Source of the DNA: Davidsoniella eucalypti
Taxonomy: Eukaryota > Ascomycota > Sordariomycetes > Microascales > Ceratocystidaceae
DNA: 13,221 nt
Assembly: GCA_004009845.1 (NCBI GenBank)
Contig: RMBW01000317.1
Coordinates: 1-13,221, forward strand
Direction: 5' to 3'
Position 1 is the first letter of the stretch, and every line of letters starts with the position of its first letter. Positions 6,497 through 13,221 of the stretch are shown here, piece after piece. A program made the translations under genes and the position numbers. The notes beneath the pieces were generated by a model, which saw only the letters and a list, made by a program, of their open reading frames with translations, was not told the DNA's origin and did no database searches.

Positions 6497-7567
6497 ATGG
6501 TGGGTGAGGAAATAGTTAGAACACAGATGGGAGCCAAGGGTTTATATTTAGATTTGTCTATAAATGAACTTCCAACGAAAGCTCTCGTCGATAGTGGCTG
6601 TCTTTGCCTCGCCGTCGTCCCTCCGCGCCTCCTACCTTACGCCACCCAGACCCAGCCCATCGAGCCACGCAAGGTCTCCCTCGCCTCCTCCCAGTCCGAC
6701 CCACCTGTCATCACTCAGATAGCCCAGTTTACGCTACGCCTACCTGACCACCACGAGGACATTTGGGCCTACGTCGTCCCCGGCCAAACCGAAGACCTGA
6801 TACTCGGTCAACGCTGGCTCATCAACCACGATGTACACTTGCACCCTCGTTCTGGACAGATTGAAGTCACTACGGCTGAGGAGTTAACACCCGAGGAATT
6901 CCACAAACTCTGCGACAACGACGACACTGCTGTTTACCGCATCACACTAGAAGATGTTAACAGAGCGTTGGAGCAGAAAGAACTGGAAAGACCTCCCCTC
7001 CCAGAATGGTTAAGACCTGTCGCCACTGCGTTCGAAGCCAAAGCCTCGAAGGACCTCCCGCCACACAGGCCTGGAGTAGACTTGAAAATCGAGCTGCTGG
7101 AAGGGAAGACTTTACCTGTACAATCGTTGTATCCGCTGTCTCGCGCAGAACTATTGGTAATGCAGAAGACATTGACCGAACTGTTGTCTACAAGATGGAT
7201 AAAAGACACAAAGTCTGAAGTGGGCTCCCCAGTGCTATTTGTAAAGAAACCTGGAGGTGGAATTCGTTTCTGCGTAGACTACCGCGCGGTTAACGCTATT
7301 TCCAAAAAGGACTCATACCCCTTACCCCTTATCCACGACACCCTTCGGCAAATTTCGGAAGCCAAGTGGGTGTCCAAGGTCGATGTCATTGCTGCCTTCC
7401 ATCGCATTCGTATCGCCCCTGGCTACGAGGAGTTAACCGCATTTCGGACTCCCCTAGGGGCCTTTGAATGGAACGTTATCCCCTTCGGCTTGACTAATGC
7501 CCCTGCTGCGTTCCAGCGTTACATCAATTCGGTCCTTCGGAAATGGCTAGGCATCAGCTGCAGCGCC
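6497..7567 (+). pseudogene. pol: Pol (protease and N-terminal RT) of element A, cut by element B
   Basis: This is a polyprotein, in the -1 frame relative to Gag, whose frame is open from 6422; ATG 6497 is simply the first Met. An aspartic protease has ALVDSG (D32, codon 6590) and the ILGQRW region. RT follows, with LFVKKPGGGIRFCVDYRAVN (about 248-267), motif A KVDVIAAFH (D296) and IPFGLTNAPAAFQRYI. The reading stops being Pol at SCSA (7566), directly before the YIDD catalytic box; the 18 codons that follow come from element B's LTR. The protein would lack an active polymerase, RNase H and integrase. No other break was found in the fragment. Confidence 0.9.
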
Positions 7568-7748
7568 TGTAAGAGACTAAGGCCTAGTAAGGTTAGCCAA
7601 GGCATTCCTTGTCAGTACTAGAATCGGCTATAAGTAGGGACCTATTCCCGCCGATTATTAGTCTTAGTTTCTCTTTCTCCTTCATCGGTCTCAATCGAAC
7701 TATTCTTTTACGACCAGTTTTCATCGCAACTCCTCGTATATCGTCTCA
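7568..7748 (+). repeat. 5' LTR of element B (inferred end)
   Basis: The LTR begins TGTAAGAGAC at the break in element A's RT and is inferred to end GTCTCA, two bases before the predicted PBS, giving 181 bp. GAGAC/GTCTC gives a short terminal inverted repeat. TATAAG is at 7629-7634. The predicted transcript start is A7684 after a CT-rich block. An alternative left edge is 7573, where identity with element A begins; the five bases TGTAA could then be target sequence. Confidence 0.65.
7629..7694 (+). promoter_or_regulatory. Element B promoter: TATA box and predicted transcript start
   Basis: TATAAG at 7629-7634, a CT-rich block, and CA with A7684 as predicted first base, 55 bases after the TATA box. 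Sequence and spacing match element A except for one extra T in the CT block. The same nested inverted repeats surround the TATA box. The start site is inferred, not measured. Confidence 0.5.
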
Positions 7749-7750
7749 TT

Positions 7751-7761
7751 TTGAGACCGAT
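7751..7761 (+). promoter_or_regulatory. Predicted self-priming primer-binding site, element B
   Basis: TTGAGACCGAT is the exact complement of 7684-7694, as in element A. The same bases can instead pair locally (GTCTCA 7743-7748 with TGAGAC 7752-7757), so two folds compete. No TGG occurs between the LTR start and the Gag ATG, so a standard tRNA primer site is not seen. Confidence 0.6.
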
Positions 7762-7778
7762 AACTTCTTTATCTTGTC

Positions 7779-8008
7779 CAAGCATCCGCTTGCCCCTTTT
7801 GTCCGAGCATCTGCTCGCTGTATTTACTTCTGTCCAAGCCGTCTGCTTGCCCTCTATTCTGTCCAAGCCGTCCGCTTGCCCCCTCTTCTGTCCAAGCCAT
7901 CCGCTTGCTTTCCCCTTTGTCCAAACACCGTCTCTGTTTGCCCCTATCCTGTCCAGACTCTGCCTAAACAGTCTGCCCCTCGTCCAAGCCTTCCCCCTAC
8001 AAGGCTTG
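7779..8008 (+). other. Hairpin array in the leader RNA, element B
   Basis: Eight perfect short hairpins. CAAGC/GCTTG is at 7779-7792, 7835-7849, 7864-7878 and 7893-7907. CGAGC/GCTCG is at 7804-7817, CAAACA/TGTTTG at 7922-7940, CAGACT/AGTCTG at 7954-7975 and CAAGCCTT/AAGGCTTG at 7985-8008. Linkers are C/T-rich. The last hairpin is decayed or absent in element A, while A has one more CAAGC unit, so units have been gained or lost while pairing was kept. Confidence 0.75.
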
Positions 8009-8052
8009 CCCCCACCAGTCCGCTTGTTAACCCTTGCGCCTCTAAAGTCACT

Positions 8053-9783
8053 ATGTCTGACTTCACCTTCCTGGTTCTGGTCATCCTGGCCTCCCTAAAC
8101 TGCGCCGCCCTAGTTGGTTACTACGAAGCCTTCTGTATCATTAAGCAGAAACTAGCCCTGGCTCGTGTCCACCTCCTAGACCCCAGCCAGGAGCCCCCTG
8201 AGGGTTACACGCTGTCGGCCGTAGGCCTACCCGAGGATCGACCCTGGAGTAGACCCGGCTGGTGTTACCTTGCCCTCTTTAAACGCAAGGAACGCGCGCG
8301 CCTCGCTGCCACCCTAGGATTCTGCCCTGCCTCCCGTGATATCCTCAGTCACAGTCAGCACTTCCACAGCCACCTAGGCCACCTCTCCTTCACCAGCGGT
8401 TTTGTCGGCCACGTCCACATCGGCCAAGCTCGTACGCGTCAGGAACGCGTTGCTCGAACCTCGCTCCGTCCTTCCCTTCTCAAGTCACCGTTCATGGGCC
8501 TACCTCGCACCCCCACGAGAACTCGCTCCAAGGCCAAGGAAACCACTGAGCAACTGATCTCCACTGAGACAACCCACGCGCGCACCTTGAGCCGAGTAAC
8601 CACCTCTCGCAACCCGCTACCCTTGGATGACGAAGACGACGCAAGTGATAACCCTTCCGATACCTCTGACCTAGCTCGTCTGGCTGAAAGCATGAGGCCC
8701 CGCGACACCTACCCTGAATCTGACCGCGGTCGCCAACCCTCGCGTGAAGCCGACCGTCTGGACTCTCTGCAATCTGATATGGTAGAAATGAAGTCCATGA
8801 TGAATCGACTCGGTCAAATGTTGTTCGCCAAGGAACGTCATGATACTACCGCTCCTCCGCTACCGCCTGCCCCTGCTCCTCAGCCATTACTCGCCTCTTC
8901 CAGCCAAACCCTACCCCGTCAGGTCCAGCCTCTACTCAGCGAATTCAGCGGCTTGCACTCTGACTACGAGATCTGGAGAAGGCTAGCAACGAACAAAATG
9001 TTGATCGATGGAGCAGCCCTAGGCGGTGAACTCTCGAAGGCAGTCTACCTGTACGGCCGCTTGGGCGCAACCACACAAGCCAAGTTGAACGTCTTTTTCG
9101 ACTCTATCGGCCAACGTTCCAGACCCTACGACCTGCTGCTGGAGAAGCTTGATGATATGTTCCGGTCGCGTGAACGGCTCACCAACGCGCGCATTGCTTT
9201 CTACCAATCCGCCCAAGGAGACAGGGAACCCTTCAAAGCCTTCCACCTCCGCTTCGAGACCCTAGCCATGGAAGCCGGCATCCACGACGACACCACGCTA
9301 ATTGACATCCTGCGTTCTGCCATGCGTGACGATCTGATTGAACGCACCGGATGGGCTTGGAAGTCCAACTCCTACCATGCTATCATCGACGACCTCTTGA
9401 AGCACTTCGACCGCCCCACTGGTAAGCGCCGCGCTATCGAATCGACCCCCAAACCTGAGCATACTAAGTCGAGCAACTGGAGAGAGCGGCCCAACCAACA
9501 GACTCGTCGGGAGAACCGCCCCCAGCCTGCTGCCCGTTCGGAGAGACCAAAACTTTCCGAGTCGGAACGACACCGTTTAATGCGTGAAAACGCATGCTTT
9601 ATCTGTGGGCTCAAGGATCACATCGCACGCCGTTGCCCCCAGCGCTCTTCCCAGCCAGGCCCCTCGAACAACCAGCTGTCTATCAACGCCATACGCACGG
9701 TGATGCGTGAGGAAATCGCCAGTACGACGAACTTGCCATGGATCGCGCGCTGCCTCCCCCGGATAACACCACCACCACGGTAG
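8053..9783 (+). CDS. gag: Gag with N-terminal hydrophobic extension, element B (C-terminus frameshifted)
   Basis: This is the particle-forming protein, 576 residues as read. ATG 8053 is chosen because it is the first ATG after the predicted transcript start, has A at -3, and is in frame with Gag. Residues 1-147 are an extension that opens with a hydrophobic segment (about 4-24, FLVLVILASLNCAALVG) and later has a His-rich patch (HSQHFHSHLGH). Residue 148 (ATG 8494) matches the start of the intact Gag of element A. The zinc knuckle CFICGLKDHIARRC is at 515-528. A one-base loss near 9720 replaces the normal C-terminus with a false tail ending at 9783; the original frame would end at TAG 9846-9848. 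The extension's function is unknown. Confidence 0.8.
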   Translation: MSDFTFLVLVILASLNCAALVGYYEAFCIIKQKLALARVHLLDPSQEPPEGYTLSAVGLPEDRPWSRPGWCYLALFKRKERARLAATLGFCPASRDILSHSQHFHSHLGHLSFTSGFVGHVHIGQARTRQERVARTSLRPSLLKSPFMGLPRTPTRTRSKAKETTEQLISTETTHARTLSRVTTSRNPLPLDDEDDASDNPSDTSDLARLAESMRPRDTYPESDRGRQPSREADRLDSLQSDMVEMKSMMNRLGQMLFAKERHDTTAPPLPPAPAPQPLLASSSQTLPRQVQPLLSEFSGLHSDYEIWRRLATNKMLIDGAALGGELSKAVYLYGRLGATTQAKLNVFFDSIGQRSRPYDLLLEKLDDMFRSRERLTNARIAFYQSAQGDREPFKAFHLRFETLAMEAGIHDDTTLIDILRSAMRDDLIERTGWAWKSNSYHAIIDDLLKHFDRPTGKRRAIESTPKPEHTKSSNWRERPNQQTRRENRPQPAARSERPKLSESERHRLMRENACFICGLKDHIARRCPQRSSQPGPSNNQLSINAIRTVMREEIASTTNLPWIARCLPRITPPPR

Positions 9784-9841
9784 CCAAGGTTGACTCAAAA
9801 GCGGCGGATAACGGGTCGGAGTACGACCTCATAGAGTTGGA

Positions 9842-9874
9842 TTTTTAGGAAGTCAGGACAAGTCGCGCCCTGAC
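9842..9874 (+). promoter_or_regulatory. Predicted -1 frameshift signal joining Gag and Pol, element B
   Basis: The same signal as in element A: a five-T run overlapping TAG 9846-9848, three bases, then GTCAGG (9852-9857) pairing with CCTGAC (9869-9874). Element B lacks the ATG that element A has at 6497, yet the Pol frame between stop and protease is conserved as protein. This favours frameshifting over restart at that ATG. Confidence 0.5.
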
Positions 9875-10549
9875 AAGGAGGATACGAAGATAGGGGAAGA
9901 GATAGTTAGAACTCAGATGGGAGCTAAAGGTTTATACTTAGATTTATCTATTAATGAACTTTCGACTAAAGCTCTCGTCGACAGTGGCTGCCTCTGCCTC
10001 GCCGTCGTCCCTCCGCGCCTACTCCACTACGCCACCCAGACCCAGCCCATCGAGCCACGCAAGGTCTCCCTCGCCTCCTCCCAGTCCGACCCACCTGTCA
10101 TCACTCAGATAGCCCAGTTTACGCTGCACCTACCTGACCACCACGAGGACATTTGGGCCTACGTCGTCCCCGGCCAAACCGAAGACCTGATACTCGGTCA
10201 ACGCTGGCTCATCAACCACGATGTACACCTGCACCCTCGTTCTGGACAGATTGAAGTCACTACGGCTGAGGAGTTAACACCTGAGGAATTCCACAAACTC
10301 TGCGACAACGACGACACTGCTGTTTACCGCATCACACTAGAAGATGTTAACAGAGCGTTAGAGCAGAAAGAACTGGAAAGACCTCCTCTCCCAGAATGGT
10401 TAAGACCTGTCGCCTCTGCGTTCGAAGCCAAAGCCTCGAAGGACCTCCCGCCACACCGGCCTGGAGTAGACTTGAAAATCGAGCTGCTGGAAGGAAAGAC
10501 GTTACCTGTGCAATCGTTGTACCGCTGTCTCGCGCAGAACTATTGGTGA
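9849..10549 (+). pseudogene. pol: Pol, protease and RT N-terminus, element B (first frame)
   Basis: This follows the Gag stop in the -1 frame. The first Met is at 9917 (MGAKGLYLDL), but the frame is open back through the frameshift site, where GSQDKSRPDKE is shared with element A. The protease active site is ALVDSG (codon 9980). Then come the ILGQRW region and the linker to RT. A missing T near 10521 (GTACCGCTG, against GTATCCGCTG in element A) causes the false end at 10549; RT continues in the next frame. The protease would cut Gag and Pol into mature proteins. Confidence 0.85.
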
Positions 10550-11583
10550 TGCAGAAGACATTGACCGAACTGTTGTCTACAAGATGGATAAAAGACACAA
10601 AGTCTGAAGTGGGCTCCCCAGTTCTATTTGTAAAGAAACCTGGAGGTGGAATTCGTTTCTGCGTAGACTACCGCGCAGTTAACGCTATTTCCAAAAAGGA
10701 CTCATACCCCTTACCCCTTATCCACGACACTCTTCGGCAAATCTCGGCTGCTAAATGGGTCTCCAAGGTGGACGTTATTGCCGCATTTCATCGTATTCGG
10801 ATTGCCCCTGGTTATGAGGAGTTAACCGCCTTTCGGACTCCTCTAGGGGCCTTCGAGTGGAACGTGATCCCCTTTGGCCTGACGAATGCCCCTGCTGCGT
10901 TTCAACGCTACATCAACTCGGTCCTCCGAAAGTGGCTAGGCGTCAGTTGCAGCGCATACATTGACGACGTGGACATCTACTCCAGTGGTACTGAGGAAGA
11001 GCACAGGAAATTAGTGCTCGAAATTGTCCATGCACTCGATCTCGCCGGCTTGCAACTCGACCTTCGCAAGTGCCAGTTCCTAGCCAAGGAAATCAAGTTC
11101 CTCGGCTTCATCGTTGGCCCAGGTATCGGCATTAAGGCAGACCCTGAGAAAACCCTTGCGATTCGCAACTGGAGTTCTCCCACTACTTTGAAAGGTCTAC
11201 GTGGTTTCATCGGCTTTGTCAACTTCTATCGAGACTTTGTGCCTAGACTGTCTGAAATGATAGCGCCGATGGTAGGGTTAACCAAGAAGGATACCCCCTT
11301 TGTCTGGTCCGACGCATGTGCGCACGCTTTCGCCGAGGTTAAGAAGCCTTCCTCACTCCCCTGTCCTGACCCCTTTCGACCCCTGAGAGAAACGGTATTG
11401 ACCGCAGACTCTTCCGGTTACGCCCTAGGAGCAGAGTTGTCCCAGCGAGGAGACGATGGTCTCATGCACCCCATTGCTTTTCTCTCACGCAAGCTCACAC
11501 CCCCCGAAGCCAATTACCCATTCATGATAAGGAGATGTTGGCTATCTACTGGTCCATTCGAGAATGGCGCCATTTCCTCCTAG
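10522..11583 (+). pseudogene. pol: Pol, reverse transcriptase and start of RNase H, element B (second frame)
   Basis: The true coding begins near 10522 (PLSRAELLVMQ); the same open frame reaches back to 10396 but is not Pol there. RT motifs: VKKPGGGIRFCVDYR, motif A VDVIAAF (Asp 10771), PFGLTNAPAAFQR, the catalytic YIDD at 10957-10968, and FLGFIVGPG. RNase H follows with TADSSGYALGAELSQ (Asp 11407) and FLSRKLTPPEANYP. A missing base near 11518 breaks the frame before the usual IHDKEM sequence, which can be read one frame over; 11583 is a false stop. The enzyme copies element RNA to DNA inside the particle. Confidence 0.9.
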
Positions 11584-11595
11584 GGTTGACTTCGT

Positions 11596-12900
11596 GTGTG
11601 GACCGACCACCGTAACTTGGAGTACTTTCAAACCAAGAGAACGCTGGCCGAAAGACAACGCCGCTGGGGATATGAGCTTTCGGACTTTAGCTTCTGCCTA
11701 CGCCACCGCCCAGGTACTGAGCAAGTTGTGCCAGACGCCCTGTCTAGAAGGGACCAGGATATGCCAGCCAACGAAAATGACGACAGGCTGGCTAGTCGCT
11801 TCCACCAACTCCTCGAGAAGAGTGAGTCAAGCAACGACCTGGTGGTAATCGGCGCAGTTTGGGCTCAGGAGCCTGACAAGGACGCGCCGACTGACGACAA
11901 GGCGACTAAGGAAGCTGTGACCTCCCCCTTCGCGGACCCCGACATGACTAGCCTATGGAACCAAGCTCTGACCCAATGCAACCGTTGGTGGTTAGCTCGT
12001 AAACTAGTACGAGAAGGAGCTCGCTCATTCCCAGCCGACTGGGGTTTGCAATGGCAAATGAGCGAGTGCAAGCTAGACTCGGAAGGTAGACTACGCTGGC
12101 GTGATAGACTTTGGGTCCCTCACCACGAACCCCTGAGGACCAGAATCATCCAGCAAATTCACGACTCTACCCTCGCAGGCCACCCCGGCAGAGCAATCAC
12201 CCGTGACTTAGTTTCGCGCGAATATGCCTGGCCTGGCCTCACCAACGATGTCCGACAGTTCGTGTCGAATTGCTCTTCTTGTGGAAAAAGCAAGATTTGG
12301 CGAGAGCAGAAGCGTGGCCTGTTGAAGCCCCTGCCAGTACCGTCCAGACCTTGGTCTGAACTGGCCATGGACTTTATCGGCCCATTACCCCCTTCTGCTG
12401 GTTACACTTCTATTCTAGGAGTCACCGACCGCCTGTCGAAGTCGCAAATCCTGATCCCTATGAAGGCCATTACCGCACAAGCCACTGCTGAAGCCCTGCT
12501 GATTCACGTCTTTTCCCACCACGGCTTCCCCCTTGCAATCGTCTCCGACAGAGGCCCTCAATTTGCTCAGCTGTTTTGGGGCGAAGTATGCCGTCGCTTT
12601 GGGATTCAACGCCGCCTATCGACCGCCTTCCACCCCCAGACTGATGGTAGTCAGGAACGCAGCAATCAGGAGATTGAAACGTACTTGCGCAACTTCTGTT
12701 CCTTCGCACAGGACGACTGGGCCTCACTACTGCCCCAAGCGCAATTGGCCCTCAACAACCGCATTTCCTCAACCACTGGCCTCTCCCCTTCTTCACCACG
12801 CATGGTTTCAACGTGGACATTATTGAACCCTCCGTTCAAGGTCCCCCTGCCTCTGACAAATCTCCTGTTTGTGGTGCCCAGGAATGGCTGTCCAAACTAA
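11596..12900 (+). pseudogene. pol: Pol, end of RNase H and integrase core, element B (third frame)
   Basis: This starts inside RNase H at VWTDHRNLEYF; the GTG at 11596 is not a start. PDALSRRD ends RNase H. The integrase zinc domain has the two His in IHDSTLAGHPG (about 12158-12190) and CSSC (near 12270). The catalytic core shows MDFIGPLP (Asp 12370), VSDRGPQF (Asp 12547) and GSQERSNQEIE (Glu 12655). The last two are 35 residues apart, the DD35E spacing. All catalytic residues are present. A base missing from the CCCC run near 12787 ends the true reading; the 38 or so residues before the stop at 12900 are off frame. Integrase inserts the DNA copy into the genome. Confidence 0.9.
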
Positions 12901-13221
12901 GCGACGCAACCCAATTCGCGATCGTAGCTATGGCTGCCACCCAGGAACACCAGGAAACCAGCGCCAACCGTCTCCGTCAACCATCCGAGAGTTTCAGAGT
13001 GGGAGATAAGGTATACCTCAACACGAAGAACCTGACCACGGAGAGACCGTCCAAGAAATTAGACTGGTTGGCCAGACTGTACACAGTCCTAGAGGTTACA
13101 GGCACTCACAACGTACGATTGAACGTGCCCACAGGCATCCATCCTGTTTTCCACGTAAGCCTAATCCGCCGAGCTCCCAACAACCCCTTACCCTCGCAGG
13201 AAGTACCTGATGATGAGCCGC
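12789..13221 (+). pseudogene. pol: Pol, integrase C-terminal part, element B (runs off the edge)
   Basis: This continues the integrase in the next frame, from FFTTHGFNVD, with no stop to the window end. ESFRVGDKVYLNTKNL is the SH3-like start, and KLDWLARLYTVLEV followed by HPVFHVSLIRR is the GPY/F-type module of Ty3/gypsy integrases, although the GP(Y/F) residues themselves are replaced (ARLY). Whether a chromodomain follows cannot be seen; the sequence stops after VPDDEP. Confidence 0.85.

Larger units (their letters stand above)
4087..7567 (+). mobile_element. Ty3/gypsy LTR retrotransposon, element A (5' half)
   Basis: This element carries a 5' LTR, PBS, hairpin-rich leader, Gag, protease and the N-terminal half of RT. 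It is inserted in LINE ORF1 and is itself interrupted at 7567, where element B's LTR starts. Homology to element B begins abruptly at 4087 (matching 7573) and continues to 7566, where A's RT stops immediately before the YIDD codons. The rest of its RT, RNase H, integrase and 3' LTR should lie after element B, beyond the window. Confidence 0.9.
7568..13221 (+). mobile_element. Ty3/gypsy LTR retrotransposon, element B, nested in A (runs off the right edge)
   Basis: This is a second copy of the family, from 5' LTR to the integrase C-terminus. It interrupts the RT of element A just before its YIDD codons. It starts TGTAAG, with the usual TG. Domain order is Gag, protease, RT, RNase H, integrase, as in Ty3/gypsy (Metaviridae) rather than copia. 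Five frame breaks are visible (near 9720, 10521, 11518, 11593 and 12787). The 3' LTR and the second target-site copy are beyond the window. Confidence 0.92.

Noticed and set aside
8439..8708. Minus-strand open frames over Gag and Pol of both Ty3 elements
   Set aside because: No motif, and they track the low stop content opposite GC-rich coding sequence.
10396..10521. Start of the open frame at ATG 10396 as a separate RT protein start
   Set aside because: Before about 10522 the frame reads out of register with Pol; the neighbouring frame holds the conserved protease-RT linker shared with element A.
12789..13221. A chromodomain at the integrase C-terminus
   Set aside because: The window ends before any chromodomain residues could be recognised, so none is claimed.

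Overview
The window is fungal repeat DNA: three retrotransposons stacked inside one another, with no ordinary host gene visible. The host is probably a filamentous ascomycete. The evidence is a Tad1-type LINE with a C-terminal RNase H, Ty3/gypsy elements with a self-priming layout, and promoters with a CT-rich block ending at a CA start. The species cannot be named from this sequence.

Layout. (1) 1-4086, minus strand: a LINE read from right to left. ORF1 (gag-like, 5' end missing) is followed by ORF2 with AP-type endonuclease, reverse transcriptase and RNase H; the 3' end lies beyond the left edge. A 33-bp insert ending in poly(A), flanked by 13-bp direct repeats, sits inside ORF2 at 1996-2054. 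(2) 4087-7567, plus strand: Ty3/gypsy element A, inserted in LINE ORF1. It has a 5' LTR, leader, Gag, protease and the first half of RT, and stops just before the catalytic YIDD box. (3) 7568-13221, plus strand: Ty3/gypsy element B of the same family, inserted in the RT of element A. It runs through LTR, leader, Gag, protease, RT, RNase H and integrase to the right edge. The missing halves of A and of LINE ORF1 are expected beyond the right edge.

The two Ty3 copies can be compared base by base, and this gives the most interesting results. The leader between LTR and gag has no AUG. It carries about eight short hairpins whose stems differ in sequence but keep pairing. An 11-base segment just after the LTR is the exact complement of the predicted first 11 bases of the transcript, as in Tf1-type self-priming. 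The first AUG opens a 147-codon Gag extension with a hydrophobic N-terminus; differences between the copies there are almost all synonymous. Gag and Pol appear joined by a -1 shift at T TTT TAG followed by a 6-bp hairpin. Divergence between the copies is patchy, pointing to recombination or gene conversion.

Nearly every reading-frame break in all three elements is a single missing base, usually in a homopolymer, and no disabling substitution was seen. Either the elements are freshly broken, or, more simply, the assembly has uncorrected deletion errors and the elements may be more intact than they look.
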